Origin: Myxococcota bacterium
Lineage (GTDB): Bacteria > Myxococcota_A > Bradymonadia > UBA7976 > UBA1532
Length of the DNA: 58,965 nucleotides
Reading direction: 5' to 3'
NCBI GenBank assembly: GCA_018813065.1
Contig: JAHJCH010000354.1
Location: 1 to 58,965, forward strand
Each line of letters opens with the position of its first letter. Positions within the stretch are counted from its first letter, which is position 1. Positions 34,187 to 44,612 of this stretch are shown here, piece by piece. The notes under the pieces are model-generated. The model made no database searches and was not told where the DNA came from. It saw only the letters and a program-made list of their open reading frames with translations. A program made the position numbers and the translations under genes.

Positions 34187-34949
34187 GGTGATCGTCGAGG
34201 GGCAGCGTCGCGCGCGTGGAGACGCCCTCAAGCAGCTCGGGGCGGATCGCCTTGATAAAGTGATCCCCCAGCTCGCGGGGATACCACTCGAAGAGGGGGT
34301 TGAGCGCCAAGGTGTCGCCCTCGCGCTTCACCCAGCGTGGGTGGGCCAGGGCGCGGCGCGCCAAGGCGTCGAGCTGGGCCGTCAACGTCGCCTCCTCCAG
34401 CGCCTCGCGCAGCATCATCGGCGCGCTGACGCTGCCCTTTGACAGCGCCAGGCGGATCGCGGGGTGGAGGTGGGCCAGGGCGCTGATCTGCTCATCGGCC
34501 AAGGCGCTGAGCGTTGTTTCTTCTTCGCCCATCAAGAAGGACACGCGGTAGAAGAACCCGTCGAAGGGGTACAGATCCGCGACGCGCGCCAAGGGGCAGC
34601 GTTGGCGCAGCTCGGCGAGGAGGAAGGCGTTGTAGGCGTTGATGTAATAGGCCAGCCGCGCCGCCTCGGTCTTAAAGCGGTGCGGCGCGCTCTTGGGGCT
34701 GGCGGCGCGCAGCTGCCCCAGGTAGCGATCCAGCGCCTCGGGGTGCGCCCGCAGCGCCCCATAGTCCACGTCGCCGGCTTCATCGACGATGCCCTTGAGC
34801 GCCTCGGTGAGCTGGGCGTGGCTGAAGCCCTTGCCCTCTGGGGGCACCGGCGCGGGGCGCGGCCCCTCGACCCCGCCAGGGCGCAGGAGAAAGAGGCCAA
34901 CCGCGAGCAGGCTGGCGAGGCCAATGAGCCAGAGTGACTTGAGGTGCAT
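34161..34949 (-). CDS. DUF547-domain protein
   Basis: A 262-aa protein with a single N-terminal membrane anchor or uncleaved signal (LWLIGLASLLAVGLFLL) and a DUF547 domain (VDYGALRAHPEALDRYL, RLAYYINAYNAFLLAEL, YPFDGFFYRVSFLMGEEETT, LNPLFEWYPRELGD). DUF547 proteins have a proposed papain-like fold of unknown activity; a catalytic site is not confirmed here. It is probably periplasmic. The convergent overlap with the GlpC-like gene is 26 bp. Confidence 0.8.
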   Translation of the reverse strand: MHLKSLWLIGLASLLAVGLFLLRPGGVEGPRPAPVPPEGKGFSHAQLTEALKGIVDEAGDVDYGALRAHPEALDRYLGQLRAASPKSAPHRFKTEAARLAYYINAYNAFLLAELRQRCPLARVADLYPFDGFFYRVSFLMGEEETTLSALADEQISALAHLHPAIRLALSKGSVSAPMMLREALEEATLTAQLDALARRALAHPRWVKREGDTLALNPLFEWYPRELGDHFIKAIRPELLEGVSTRATLPLDDHLNGHCQAR

Positions 34950-35020
34950 GGCGCCTCTCGGCTGGGTGTGTTGGGGCGAATCTATCGGCCCTCAGGGCGA
35001 AAGACGAGGGGGACGCGCCC

Positions 35021-35623
35021 TTAGGTGGGCAGGAGGGCGCCGACGCCGCGCCCATCGAGGATGTCACGCACTTGCAGCCGCGCGCGATGCAGCCGTGACT
35101 TGATCGCCGAGATCGACAGCCCCGAGCGCGCCTGGATCTGCCGCAAGTCCAAGCCGTCGAGCACCCAGAAGTTGAGGATGTCTTTGTACTTGGGCGGCAA
35201 GGCCTCGATGGCCTCCTCGATGGCCTCGGTCAGCTGAAGCGCCATGGCCGCTTGATCGGGCTCGCCCGAGCTGAGCCGCCCCTGTAGGAGCGTCGCCTCA
35301 GGGGGCAGGATCTCCGGCGCCTCCTCCAGCGCGCTGAGGCGGCGGCGCTTGCGGCTGCGCAGGTGCATCCGAATGCAGTTGGCCCCCACCTGGTAGAGCC
35401 AGGCGCTAAAGCGCGCCTCGCCCCGATAGGTCTCCAGCCGCGTAAAGGCGCGCAGGAGCGTCTCTTGGGCGACATCCTCGGCCTCATCCAGATCCCCCAC
35501 CGCGCGCGCCGCCCGCCAGTAAATCTGCTCGCGGTAGGGCTCCACCAGCGCTCTGAAGGCCCGCCCCGAGCCCGCCTTGGCCTCGGCTAAGAGCTGGGCC
35601 TCTCTCTCTTGGGATATGTGCAT
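35021..35623 (-). CDS. RNA polymerase sigma factor, ECF family
   Basis: A 200-aa sigma-70 factor with region 2 (AFRALVEPYREQIYWRAARA, DLDEAEDVAQETLLRAFTRL, FSAWLYQVGANCIRMHLRSR) and region 4 (LPPKYKDILNFWVLDGLDLRQIQARSGLSISAIKSRLHRAR), without region 1 or 3. I use the ATG at 35623 (MHISQEREAQ); the ORF track begins one codon earlier at TTG. There is no anti-sigma gene adjacent, and the divergent glycan operon starts 170 bp away. Confidence 0.9.
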   Translation of the reverse strand: MHISQEREAQLLAEAKAGSGRAFRALVEPYREQIYWRAARAVGDLDEAEDVAQETLLRAFTRLETYRGEARFSAWLYQVGANCIRMHLRSRKRRRLSALEEAPEILPPEATLLQGRLSSGEPDQAAMALQLTEAIEEAIEALPPKYKDILNFWVLDGLDLRQIQARSGLSISAIKSRLHRARLQVRDILDGRGVGALLPT

Positions 35624-35793
35624 CAAATGGCTCCGGTGGATGGTGCTGGTCAGGCAACGGCGGATCGGTTAGATCCTCTCTCTCGAATACGGCCGAACGA
35701 GGGCGCCGGCGTCTCCATTCCGCGCCGCCTGCTTTTCCGACTGGGCCGCTCTAAAACCATCGCGCGCGCGTGAAATAGGACCCAAGGCGCCCC

Positions 35794-37128
35794 ATGTCAC
35801 TCCCTCAACGCACCCAGACGCTCATCATCGGCGCGGGCCTCGCAGGCCTCTCCACCGCGCTCCACCTCGACGGCGAGGCCCTCCTCCTCGATGGCCTCGA
35901 TCGCGTCGGCGGCGCGGCGCGCAGCGAGCGCTTTGAGGGCTTTACCTTTGATCTGACAGGGCACTGGCTCCACCTGCGTGATCCGCAAATCCGCGCGCTG
36001 ATCCTCGGCCTGCTGGGGCCGGATCATTTCGTTGAGATCGAGCGCAAGAGCCGCATCTGGTCCCACGGGGTCTACACGCGCTATCCCTTCCAGTCCAACC
36101 TTCATGGCCTGCCACCAGCGGTGATCAAGGCCTGCGTGATGGGCGCCATTGAGGCCAGGGGCGGGCGCGGCGAGGGCGTGGCCGAGCGCGGCGAGGGCGT
36201 GGCCGAGCCCGAGGGCTTCGCCGATTGGATTCGGTTCTACTTCGGCGAGGGCATCGCCGAGCACTTTATGATCCCCTACAACGCCCGGCTCTGGGGCGTC
36301 GCCGCCGAGGAGATCACCAGCCGCTGGTGTCAGCGCTTCGTGCCCCGCCCCAATCTGGAGCAGATCATCGCTGGCGCCGTGGGCTGTCACGCCGAGGGCG
36401 AGGGCTATAACGCGCGCTTTCTCTACCCCAAGGTGGGCGGCATCCAGAGCGTGCCCGAGGCCCTCGCCGACGCCGTAGGCCGCGCCCATATCCACCTCAA
36501 CACGCCGGTGACGCGGGTGGATCTCAAGGCGCGCTTCGTGGAGACGGCCAGCGGTCAGCGCGTGTACTTTGAGCGCCTGGTCAACACCGCGCCGTTGACG
36601 CGCTTCATCGATCTGCTCGCCGAGGCCCCCGCCGAGGTCCGCGCCGCCCGCGCCAAGCTGCGCGCCGCCGACACGGTTTACTTCAACGTGGGCGTGCGCG
36701 GCGCCTTGGGCCAGGATGACCATTGGATCTATGTGCCCGAGGCGTCCTGGCCGATGTACCGCGTCGGCGCCTTCAGCAACGCCCTGCCGGCCATGGCGCC
36801 CGAGGGCCACAGCTCGCTCTATGTGGAGCTGGCGGATCGCGACACCCCGCCTGAGGCGCTGGCGGGGCGGGTCAAGGCGGGCTTAGCCGCCATGGGGCTG
36901 TGTCAGCCTGAGCGAGTGCTGTTTATGCAGGCCCGCCGTATCCCAGAGGCCTATGTCATCTACGACTTTGACTATCACGCCAGCCGCGCGCTCATCCATG
37001 AGTGGCTTAACCATCAAGGGCTCTTGAGTATCGGTCGCTACGGCGATTGGAACTATTCTTCGATGGAAGACGCGCTCATCAACGGGCGCGACGCTGCGGC
37101 GCGTCTATCAGGAGGAGGTGAGGCGTGA
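35794..37128 (+). CDS. FAD-dependent amine oxidase-type oxidoreductase
   Basis: A 444-aa flavoprotein with an N-terminal FAD motif ([20 protein letters not shown]) and [20 protein letters not shown], typical of the amine oxidase/UDP-galactopyranose mutase/desaturase superfamily, and a C-terminal FAD tail ([19 protein letters not shown]). A 15-bp internal duplication gives [18 protein letters not shown]. The substrate is unknown. It overlaps a GT2 gene (GTGA), so a role in modifying a lipid-linked or polysaccharide sugar is likely. Confidence 0.78.
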   Translation: MSLPQRTQTLIIGAGLAGLSTALHLDGEALLLDGLDRVGGAARSERFEGFTFDLTGHWLHLRDPQIRALILGLLGPDHFVEIERKSRIWSHGVYTRYPFQSNLHGLPPAVIKACVMGAIEARGGRGEGVAERGEGVAEPEGFADWIRFYFGEGIAEHFMIPYNARLWGVAAEEITSRWCQRFVPRPNLEQIIAGAVGCHAEGEGYNARFLYPKVGGIQSVPEALADAVGRAHIHLNTPVTRVDLKARFVETASGQRVYFERLVNTAPLTRFIDLLAEAPAEVRAARAKLRAADTVYFNVGVRGALGQDDHWIYVPEASWPMYRVGAFSNALPAMAPEGHSSLYVELADRDTPPEALAGRVKAGLAAMGLCQPERVLFMQARRIPEAYVIYDFDYHASRALIHEWLNHQGLLSIGRYGDWNYSSMEDALINGRDAAARLSGGGEA

Positions 37129-37841
37129 CGCCCACTGTCTCAATCGTCATCCCGGTCTATAACGAAGAGTCGATCCTTGAAGCGTCCATTGAGGAGCTGA
37201 TTCATAAGCTAGAGGGCTTGGACTTTAGCTATGAGATCCTCATCGCGGAGAACGGCTCCAAGGATCGCACCATCGAGCTGGCCGAGGGCCTCGCCGCGCG
37301 CTACCCGCAGGTGAGCACCTTCTCCGCCAGCGAGGCCAACTATGGCAGGGCGCTGCGTGAGGGCATCCTCAAGGCGCGCGGCGAGTATGTCATCTGCGAC
37401 GAGATTGACCTCTGCGACGTGGACTTCTATCGCCTCGCCCTCGGCGCGCTGCGCTCAGGCACGGGCGTAGACTTCGTCGTCGGCAGCAAGCAGGCGCGCG
37501 GCGCCCATGACAACCGCCCCATCTATCGCCGCGCCGCCACCCGCGTGCTCAACGGTATGTTGCGGATCGCCGTGGGCTTTCGGGGCACCGACACCCACGG
37601 GCTCAAGGCGTTTCGGCGTGAGGCCTTGCTGGACGTGGTCAATGAGTGCGTCGTCGATCGCGATATGTTCGCCAGCGAGCTGGTCGTCCGCGTCCACCGC
37701 ACGGATCTGCGCTGGCTGGAGGTGCCCATCGACCTGGAGGAGAAGCGCCCCCCGTCGGTACACCTCTTTAAGCGGGTGCCGCACGTGCTCAAGAGCATCG
37801 CCAGGCTGACCTTGATCATCCGCGCGGGGAGAGATTTCTGA
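37125..37841 (+). CDS. Family 2 glycosyltransferase
   Basis: A 238-aa GT-A enzyme with the N-terminal signature [20 protein letters not shown], the nucleotide-sugar motif region ENGSKDRT, and CDEIDLCD in the place of the DxD metal site. Size and lack of membrane helices fit dolichol-phosphate-mannose synthase-like enzymes. The GTG start at 37125 is preceded by AGGAGG and overlaps the oxidoreductase stop. Confidence 0.88.
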   Translation: MTPTVSIVIPVYNEESILEASIEELIHKLEGLDFSYEILIAENGSKDRTIELAEGLAARYPQVSTFSASEANYGRALREGILKARGEYVICDEIDLCDVDFYRLALGALRSGTGVDFVVGSKQARGAHDNRPIYRRAATRVLNGMLRIAVGFRGTDTHGLKAFRREALLDVVNECVVDRDMFASELVVRVHRTDLRWLEVPIDLEEKRPPSVHLFKRVPHVLKSIARLTLIIRAGRDF

Positions 37842-37864
37842 ACAAAAAAACAGCCAGCGTCGGC

Positions 37865-38749
37865 GTGGACGTCGATGGGCTCAAGCACTACTACCTGATC
37901 CACGGCCTCGATCCCGCTGAGGCCACAGAGGCGGCGTGGACCCTGGGGGTGCCTCGCTTCTTGGCGCTGTTCGCCGAGGTCGGCCTCCCCGCCACCTTCT
38001 ACTGCGTGGCGGAGGACGCCATCGAGCACGCCGCGCGGATGCGTGAGATCGTCGCGGCGGGCCATGAGATCGGCAACCACACCTGGCACCACCGCTATGA
38101 CCTGAGCCTGCTCGATGAGCACAGCCAGCGGATCGAGATCGGCTGCGGTAAGGATCGGCTGGAGCAGGCCTGCGGCGCGGCGGTGGTGGGCTTCCGCGCG
38201 CCGGGCTATCACACCAACGCCCAGATTCAGCGGCTGCTGATGGAGACGGGGCACCGCTACGAGAGCAGCGCTTTCCCCTGCGCGCCCTACCACCTCGCCA
38301 AGGCGGGCGTGATGGGCTTGATGCGCCTACGCGGCAAGCGCAGCCGCAGCATCCTGGGCGATCCGCGCGTCCTTATGGCCCCGCGCGCGCCCTACACCGC
38401 CGCGCTGGCCGATCCCTACCGCGCCGCCCGCGCCGGTGAGCCCGAGGGGCTGCGCCACTACCCCATCAGCGTCGCCCTCGGCGCCCCGCTCATCGGCACG
38501 GCCTTCACCGCGCTGGGCCAGCGCGGCGCCTTAGCCGCCCTCAAGGTGGGCCTCAAGCGCCATCCGCACCTCACCTTGGAGTTCCACGCCGTGGATCTGC
38601 TTGGCCTCGAAGATGGGCTCGATCCGGCCCTCATCGCCCAGCCCGATCTGCGCGTCTTTACGCGCAAGAAGCGGGCGATTTTCCACGCGCTCCTGACGCA
38701 CCTGAAAGCCGAAGCGCGGATCGCGCGCCTCGACGCCCTGGTTGAATGA
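37865..38749 (+). CDS. Polysaccharide deacetylase (NodB family)
   Basis: A 294-aa carbohydrate esterase with the family metal site: Asp in VGVDVDGL at the N-terminus and HTWHH in GHEIGNHTWHHRYDL. VGFRAPGYHTN is motif 3. The N-terminal strand needs residues upstream of the GTG at 37865 (ASVGVDVD), so translation may start earlier, possibly at a CTG at 37838 that overlaps the GT2 stop. It probably deacetylates the glycan or lipid sugar made by the two preceding genes. It overlaps mltD-like by 4 bp. Confidence 0.82.
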   Translation: MDVDGLKHYYLIHGLDPAEATEAAWTLGVPRFLALFAEVGLPATFYCVAEDAIEHAARMREIVAAGHEIGNHTWHHRYDLSLLDEHSQRIEIGCGKDRLEQACGAAVVGFRAPGYHTNAQIQRLLMETGHRYESSAFPCAPYHLAKAGVMGLMRLRGKRSRSILGDPRVLMAPRAPYTAALADPYRAARAGEPEGLRHYPISVALGAPLIGTAFTALGQRGALAALKVGLKRHPHLTLEFHAVDLLGLEDGLDPALIAQPDLRVFTRKKRAIFHALLTHLKAEARIARLDALVE

Positions 38750-40440
38750 TCGCCCACGCCCTGCTGCTGCTCGCCCTGCTCGCCCAGCCCGCCCCAGCGC
38801 CTGATCTCACAGGCTTGACCGTCCCCGCCACGCTCAACGGCCCTGTACGCGAGTTCATTGCCTTCTTCCAAGGGCGCGCCCGCCCCTTCTACGCCCGCGC
38901 TTTGGCCCGCCTGGGCCGCTATCGGGGGCTGATGGTGCCCATCCTCCAAGCCGAGGGCGTCCCTGAGGAGCTGGTCTTCCTGTGCATGATCGAGAGCGGC
39001 TACACCGCCGACGCTGTCTCCCACGCCTCCGCCGTGGGGCCATGGCAGTTTATGCGCGCGACGGGGCTGGCGGAGGGGCTGGAGCAGGATGAGTGGGTGG
39101 ATGAGCGGCGCGACTTCGAGAAGGCCACGCGGGCGGCGGCCCAGCACCTGCGCGGCCTCTACGATCGCTTCGGGAACTGGCCGCTGGCCATGGCCGCCTA
39201 TAACGCAGGGGTCGGCAACGTCTCACGGGCGATCACGCGGGCCAACCACAATGACTTTTGGCGCCTCGCCGCCGAGGGCGAGCTGCCCGGCGAGGCCACC
39301 CGCTATGTCCCCAAGATCATGGCGGCGATGGTCATCGCCACGGACCCCGCTCGCTACGGCTTCAGCGATGTCATCCCCCAAGCGCCGCTGGAGATCGAGG
39401 TCATCGCCGCGCCGCCGCAGCTGGATCTTCACGCCCTCGCCAAGCAGATCAAGCTCGATCCTGCGGCGCTGACGGATCTCAACCCGGAGCTGCGGCGCGC
39501 TTTTACCCCGCCCGAGCGTCAAGACTACCCGCTGCGGGTGCCCAGGGCCCACGCTGAGGCCGCGCGCGCGGCGCTGAGCGCCGCCGTCAAGCCCACGACC
39601 CTCCTCAAGCGCAAGATCCGCTACGGCGAGTCCCTCGACGACATCGCCCGCGCCCACGGGATGCGCCGCGCCACGCTGGAGCGGCTCAACGAGGGCCTGG
39701 AGCGGCTCAAGCCGGGCCAAGAGATCTTGGTCTTCAGCCGCGCCCGCCCCGATCCAGACAATCAGCTGGTCATCGCCGCGCGGCCCACGCTGGACATCGC
39801 CATCGAGGGGCGTACGCTGGCCTACTTCCCCATCCGCTCGCCGCGCCCGCTCTCAGAGGTGGCCGCCGCGTTTGGGATCTCGGCGGGGCAGATCGCGCTG
39901 TGGAATGAGCTTGATCCCCAAGCGCTGTTGCAGCGGGGCATGGCGTTGAGGCTCTATCTGCCGCCCAACTTCCCCCACGATGACTACCTCCTGCTCAGCG
40001 CCGAGCAGGTCACCTTGGTGGAGCCGGGCAGCGACGGCGAGGCCCGCAGCAAGCGGGCGGCGAAGCGAGGACGGGGCGCCCATGTGCGGATCGTCCGCCA
40101 CACCGTCGCCTTGGGCGACAACCTCTGGAAGATCGCCAAGCGCTACGGCGTGACGGTCAGCGCCATCCGCGCGGAGAACGGGCTCAATCGAAGCGGGGGC
40201 TTGGTGGTGGGCGCCGCGCTCAAGATCCCCCAGCCCGCGCGCGCCCGGCCCAAGGGCCAAGCCAGGGCGCGCAAGCCCAAGCCCAACGCGCGGGGGCGCA
40301 AGCGCTACACGATCCGCAAGGGCGACACCCTCGCCAAGATCGCCGAGCGGTTTGGGGTCGAGGTCAAGGCGATCCAGCGGCGCAACGGGATGGGGCGCAA
40401 GAGCCGGCTCATGCCAGGGCAGACGATCGTGATCCCCTAG
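38746..40440 (+). CDS. LysM lytic transglycosylase, MltD-like
   Basis: A 564-aa secreted peptidoglycan hydrolase. An N-terminal hydrophobic signal ([17 protein letters not shown]) precedes an SLT domain with the catalytic Glu in [15 protein letters not shown], then [10 protein letters not shown] and [11 protein letters not shown]. The C-terminal half has several LysM modules ([50 protein letters not shown]). The domain order matches MltD, though with more and degenerate LysM copies and no lipobox. It may tailor the wall for the glycan made by the preceding operon. Confidence 0.9.
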   Translation: MIAHALLLLALLAQPAPAPDLTGLTVPATLNGPVREFIAFFQGRARPFYARALARLGRYRGLMVPILQAEGVPEELVFLCMIESGYTADAVSHASAVGPWQFMRATGLAEGLEQDEWVDERRDFEKATRAAAQHLRGLYDRFGNWPLAMAAYNAGVGNVSRAITRANHNDFWRLAAEGELPGEATRYVPKIMAAMVIATDPARYGFSDVIPQAPLEIEVIAAPPQLDLHALAKQIKLDPAALTDLNPELRRAFTPPERQDYPLRVPRAHAEAARAALSAAVKPTTLLKRKIRYGESLDDIARAHGMRRATLERLNEGLERLKPGQEILVFSRARPDPDNQLVIAARPTLDIAIEGRTLAYFPIRSPRPLSEVAAAFGISAGQIALWNELDPQALLQRGMALRLYLPPNFPHDDYLLLSAEQVTLVEPGSDGEARSKRAAKRGRGAHVRIVRHTVALGDNLWKIAKRYGVTVSAIRAENGLNRSGGLVVGAALKIPQPARARPKGQARARKPKPNARGRKRYTIRKGDTLAKIAERFGVEVKAIQRRNGMGRKSRLMPGQTIVIP

Positions 40441-41648
40441 CCATCGGGCAAGCCGCAGAGGGGCCAGACGATGGCGGCGCAGTCAACGGCGTGGAGGCCC
40501 TCGACGCTGAGCGACGCGCAGGCCCCCGCCGTCGTCGGCTCCCCCTCGGCCCAGTCGGCGGCGGACACGGCCTGACCGTCCGCCCAGCGCCAAGCATCGA
40601 CGCCTGTCCGCCGCGCCGAGGTCCACAGCCGCGCGTCTGGGGGCAAGCGCGCGCTGGCCGTCTCGGCGGCGCGCCGTGAGGCGACGTGCATCGGCGCTTG
40701 GCGGGGGCCATCACAGGCCGCCGCGTCGGCCCTCAGGCGCGTGGCGCAGACCTGCCACCAGGCCCCCTCCAGCGGACCCAAGGGCTGACAAGGCTCGCAG
40801 AAGTAATAAGGCGACTGGGTGAGCGGGTCCCAGGCGTTGGGCACGGCGGCCCGCAGGGTCCCCAGCGGGCACAGCGGCCCACGCAGCGCGCGGCAGAGGT
40901 GATCGGGGCCGAAGGCGACGCAGGCCAAGCCCTGCGCGCAAGGCTTGGCCGGGCCGCAGGCCTCCCCCGTCTGGGCGCCATCGATAAAGGCAGGCCCGCA
41001 GGTGGCGTACTCCAGCCCGTTAAACAGCCGACAGCTCATCCCCTCGGGGCAGTCATCCCCCCCCGGCGCGCAGGGCAACAAGCAGAGGCCGATATCGGCG
41101 CGATCGGGGAGCCGCGCCAGGCAGCGCGCTTGATCGCTGAAGGGGTGACGACAGACCTCGTGGCGGCCATCCTTGAGCACCCGCAGGCTCTTGGGGCAGG
41201 GATCGCAGGCGTCGCCCTCGCCGTCACCGTCGGCGTCTGCCTGGCTGCGGTTGATCGTCGAGGGGCAGTTATCGCGGAAGTTGAGGATGCCATCGCCATC
41301 CTCATCCTCGCGCGCGGGGAAGCTCAGCGCCTCGACGGGGCTCAGCTGCTCGGCGCAGGCCGCCTCATAAGGATCTTGTGTATCGCAGAAGCGCAGGCAG
41401 CGGCTGACGCCAAAGAGGTTGACGCAGCCCAGGCCCGCCGCGCAGACCCCAGGCCCATCGCAGGCGGCGCCCTCGGGCAAGGCGACGGTCAGCGCATAGC
41501 AGCGCGGCGTGCCCGCCTCATCTACGGCGCAGGCCCGCCCCGCCTCACAGCCCGTGTTCGAGGCGGGCTCACAGCGGCGCGTCACGCTCGTCTCCCCGCA
41601 GGCCAACGGCCAGAGGAGGAGCAAGGACATGGTCAGGGGGCTTCTCAT
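40437..41648 (-). CDS. Cys-rich lipoprotein with calcium-binding thrombospondin type 3 repeats
   Basis: From the ATG at 41648 ([21 protein letters not shown]) it is a 403-aa lipoprotein with a lipobox at LAC. It has many Cys pairs in short EGF-like/Dickkopf-like modules and one thrombospondin type 3 array ([35 protein letters not shown]) that should bind Ca2+. The first 19 codons in the ORF track lie outside the signal peptide. It is a surface protein of unknown partner. It overlaps the convergent mltD-like gene by 4 bp and is divergent from queG. Confidence 0.8.
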   Translation of the reverse strand: MRSPLTMSLLLLWPLACGETSVTRRCEPASNTGCEAGRACAVDEAGTPRCYALTVALPEGAACDGPGVCAAGLGCVNLFGVSRCLRFCDTQDPYEAACAEQLSPVEALSFPAREDEDGDGILNFRDNCPSTINRSQADADGDGEGDACDPCPKSLRVLKDGRHEVCRHPFSDQARCLARLPDRADIGLCLLPCAPGGDDCPEGMSCRLFNGLEYATCGPAFIDGAQTGEACGPAKPCAQGLACVAFGPDHLCRALRGPLCPLGTLRAAVPNAWDPLTQSPYYFCEPCQPLGPLEGAWWQVCATRLRADAAACDGPRQAPMHVASRRAAETASARLPPDARLWTSARRTGVDAWRWADGQAVSAADWAEGEPTTAGACASLSVEGLHAVDCAAIVWPLCGLPDG

Positions 41649-41703
41649 GATCGAGGCGGAGGATGCACAATCGCCCGCCACGACGACAAGGTTTTCAGCC
41701 CCC

Positions 41704-42846
41704 ATGCCTGGTGATCTCTTCGCCTACATCCGCGCCGAGGCCCTGGCCCTTGGCTTTGATCTCTGCGGCTTCACCCCGCTGGATGATCCCGCGCTTGAGA
41801 TCTCCGCCGCGCGCTTGACGAGCTGGATCGAGGCGGGGATGCATGGGGACATGGGCTGGATGACGGAGACGGCGGCGCTGCGGGCAGATCCTCGACGCTT
41901 GGCGCCTTGGGCGGTCGGCGCCGTGGCGCTGTGGCGGGCTTTCCCCGCCCCGCCTGCCTCGTCGCCGTCGAGCCCCCAACGCCCCCGAGGTCGGGTGGCG
42001 CGCTACGCCGCCCAGCGGGACTACCACAACGTGCTGGGCAAGGCGCTCAAGAAGCTACGCCAACGGATGCTCAGCTTTGATCCGAGCCTCCAAGCCCGGA
42101 TCAGCGTTGACAGCGGCCCTGTCCCCGAGCGGACCCTCGCTTATATGGCGGGCCTGGGCTTCTTTGGGCGCTCCACGATGCTGATCAACCCGCGGCTGGG
42201 CACCTATGGGGCCTTGGCGGTGATCTTGATCAACCGCCGCCCGCCGCCCGCCGTGCCCGAGCCCAACCGCTGCGGGCGTTGCACCGCCTGCGTGGACGCC
42301 TGCCCCACCCAGGCCATCTCCGCGCGGGGCGTCGATGCGCGCCGTTGCATCAGCTACTGGACCATCGAGCACCGCGCGCCCTACCCCGAGGGCGTCGCCG
42401 AGCGCCTGGGCGATTGGATCTTTGGCTGCGATGTCTGCCAAGCCGTGTGCCCGTGGAACCGCCGCGCGTCTGCGGCTGATCCTGTGGCTGATCCTGCGCC
42501 TTGGCGCCCACGGCCTGAGCTGGCGGCGCCGGATCTCGTGTCATGGCTGACGGTGGAGACAGAGGCGCTGCATGAGGCGGCGCGGGGGACGCCGCTGCGC
42601 CGCGCGGGGGGGCTGTGGCTGCGTCGCGCCGCCTGCGTGGCCCTCGCCAACCTGGGTGTGACCGCCGCGCGGCCCGCCTTGGCGGCTTTGGCGGCGCGGG
42701 CGGATGAAGATCCACGCCTGCGCGCGGCGGCGGCGTGGGCAGCGCTGCGGCTCAGCGCGCTAGAGCGCCCACAGCCCCACGCTGATGCCCAAGAGCAAGA
42801 GCCCGCCAGCGAGGAGCCACAGCCCCCGCCCTCGGCGCGGCGGTGA
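41704..42846 (+). CDS. queG: Epoxyqueuosine reductase
   Basis: It reduces epoxyqueuosine to queuosine in tRNA anticodons, using cobalamin and two [4Fe-4S] clusters. The 380-aa protein has the catalytic region [23 protein letters not shown], cluster motifs [13 protein letters not shown] and [11 protein letters not shown], and a C-terminal HEAT-like segment. I use the ATG at 41704; the ORF-track start at 41509 would overlap the divergent lipoprotein gene. It converges with the kinase gene, overlapping it by 87 bp. Confidence 0.92.
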   Translation: MPGDLFAYIRAEALALGFDLCGFTPLDDPALEISAARLTSWIEAGMHGDMGWMTETAALRADPRRLAPWAVGAVALWRAFPAPPASSPSSPQRPRGRVARYAAQRDYHNVLGKALKKLRQRMLSFDPSLQARISVDSGPVPERTLAYMAGLGFFGRSTMLINPRLGTYGALAVILINRRPPPAVPEPNRCGRCTACVDACPTQAISARGVDARRCISYWTIEHRAPYPEGVAERLGDWIFGCDVCQAVCPWNRRASAADPVADPAPWRPRPELAAPDLVSWLTVETEALHEAARGTPLRRAGGLWLRRAACVALANLGVTAARPALAALAARADEDPRLRAAAAWAALRLSALERPQPHADAQEQEPASEEPQPPPSARR

Positions 42847-44265
42847 CCAGCCCAGATCCACCTCCAGCGGCCCCTCCGCCAGCCCGCCGATCCCCTGAAG
42901 GTTGACCTCCACCTCATCCTCGCCGAGGGGGAAGCTGCTGACGCCCAGCCGCGCCAACTCCTCGGGGGTGTAGAGCACCGACATCAAGCCCCGCGTCCGC
43001 TGCGGGCTGAGGTTGATCCCCTCTTGGCGCAAGAAACCCTCAAGCTCCGCCAGCAGCTCCCCCGTGCTCTGATAGCGCCGCTGAAGCGGCTTGGCCAAGG
43101 CCTGCTGATGAATCCGCTCCAGGCCAGCGGGGACGCCAGGGATGCGCTCGGAGAGAGGCGGCGGCGTCTCCTCGCGGATGGCGTGCAGCGTGGCGAAGAG
43201 GTTATCGCGCAGGAAGGGGTTACGCCCTGTGATCAAGGTGTCGAGCAGGATGCCAAAGGCGAAGAGATCCGTGCGCGCGTCCACATCGCGCCCCTCCGCC
43301 TGCTCAGGGCTCATCGCGTGATGCGTGCCGATCAGCATCCCGCTGCCTGGGATCTCATTCCCCGCCCGTGAGATCCCAAAATCCACCAGCTTGACGACGC
43401 CGTTGACGGAGACGAGCACGTTGCTGGGGTTGATATCGCGGTGGATGATCTTCAGGGGGCGGCCCTCAAAGTCCGTGGCGCTGTGGGCGCCGTGGAGCCC
43501 GTCGGCCACGGCGCGGAGGATCTGAAGCGCGATCTCCATGGGCAGGCGCGCGGCGAGGCTGCGGCGCGCCGCGTCGATGAGATCATGCTCCACCCAGAGC
43601 GTATAGATCCCATGCCCCCGCCCCTCTTGATCAAAGCCGCGCTGCGCCGGAGCGCGCTTGGCCGGCTCGGGGCGGGCGCGGGCCTCCTCGGGGGCGATGA
43701 TCAAGGTGCGCAGCAGCTCTGGATGGGTCGCCTGAACCGATTGAATGAGCCCCGCCCGCCCTTGACCCGCCAAGCCATCGCTGATGATCAGCAGATCCAC
43801 CGCGCCCTCCATGGAGCGGACCTCCACCTCCACCGGATCAGCCGCGCAGAGGCACTCCACCTTGAGCCCCGCCGCCTCCAGCTTGAGCCGGATCGACGCG
43901 CGCGCGGCTTGATCCTCATGGGCGATGAGCACCCGGCGGGTGCGCCGCTGAGCGGCTTTAAGGAGGCGGCCCAGATCTACGCCGGGGAGGTACTCCATGG
44001 CGATATAGGCCTGGTCCTCCAAGATGCCCACCTCGTGGATCTCGATGATGTGTCCATGGTGAAGGTGGGCGGCGAGGCGGGCTTCATCGAGGAGCAGCTG
44101 GATAAACTCCGGCTTCTCGGCGAGCTGGGGGAGGATGCGCTTGATGGCGAGGTGGCGGGCGAAGCCGTCCACGCCGTGCTTGCGCGCGAGGTAGATCTCG
44201 GCGGTGCCGCCGACGGCGATGCGGCGCAGGAGCGTATAAGGCCCAAAGCGCGCGGGGAGCTTCAT
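42760..44265 (-). CDS. Ser/Thr protein kinase with a receiver-like domain inserted in its catalytic domain
   Basis: A 501-aa membrane-anchored kinase. The N-lobe has the glycine loop IAVGGTAEIYLA and Lys42 in LAIKRIL. The hinge (YIAMEYLPGVDLGRLL, about 87-102) is followed by ~130 foreign residues (about 108-235), then the C-lobe resumes at LPMEIALQILRAVADGLHGAH with HRDINPSNV, DFGISRA and MSPEQ. Residues ~110-195 of the insert read like a response-regulator receiver (RVLIAHEDQAARASIRLKLE, DLLIISDG with Asp163 as the phospho-acceptor candidate), but the conserved Lys is not seen. A C-terminal helix ([20 protein letters not shown]) anchors it. It overlaps the lipoprotein gene upstream by 4 bp. 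Confidence 0.85.
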   Translation of the reverse strand: MKLPARFGPYTLLRRIAVGGTAEIYLARKHGVDGFARHLAIKRILPQLAEKPEFIQLLLDEARLAAHLHHGHIIEIHEVGILEDQAYIAMEYLPGVDLGRLLKAAQRRTRRVLIAHEDQAARASIRLKLEAAGLKVECLCAADPVEVEVRSMEGAVDLLIISDGLAGQGRAGLIQSVQATHPELLRTLIIAPEEARARPEPAKRAPAQRGFDQEGRGHGIYTLWVEHDLIDAARRSLAARLPMEIALQILRAVADGLHGAHSATDFEGRPLKIIHRDINPSNVLVSVNGVVKLVDFGISRAGNEIPGSGMLIGTHHAMSPEQAEGRDVDARTDLFAFGILLDTLITGRNPFLRDNLFATLHAIREETPPPLSERIPGVPAGLERIHQQALAKPLQRRYQSTGELLAELEGFLRQEGINLSPQRTRGLMSVLYTPEELARLGVSSFPLGEDEVEVNLQGIGGLAEGPLEVDLGWSPPRRGRGLWLLAGGLLLLGISVGLWAL

Positions 44266-44612
44266 GGGGTGGCGCTGTCGATGCTCGGGGCGCTGTCTTG
44301 AGAGGGCGCGGCGTCGAGGGGCCCTTGGTCGATGAGGGCGCCGCTGTCAGGCGTGGCGTCAGGCGCGGCGGCGTCAGGCGTGGCGTCAGGCGTGGCGGCA
44401 TCAGGCGCGGCATCAGGCGTGGCATCAGGCGCGGCATCAGGCATCCCAGCGTCATCATGAACCGCAGCATCCGCGCGCGTATCCACCTCAACGCAGGTGC
44501 GCGCCAAGCACACCTCGCCTCGAAAGCAATCCTGCGAGGTCGCGCAGCCACGCCCAGGCAGCTCGGGCTGGCAGCCGCAGAGGAGGAGCAGGGCCAACAT
44601 CACACGGCTCAA
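44262..44612 (-). CDS. Asp-Ala-Pro-rich lipoprotein
   Basis: A 116-aa lipoprotein with lipobox LLCGC, a short Cys-rich module (CATSQDCFRGEVCLARTC) and a low-complexity tail of PDA/PDAT repeats, probably a surface-exposed linker. Such Asp/Pro-rich stalks are common on lipoproteins in myxobacteria and relatives. The gene lies between the kinase and PEGA genes with 4-bp overlaps on both sides. Confidence 0.72.
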   Translation of the reverse strand: MSRVMLALLLLCGCQPELPGRGCATSQDCFRGEVCLARTCVEVDTRADAAVHDDAGMPDAAPDATPDAAPDAATPDATPDAAAPDATPDSGALIDQGPLDAAPSQDSAPSIDSATP

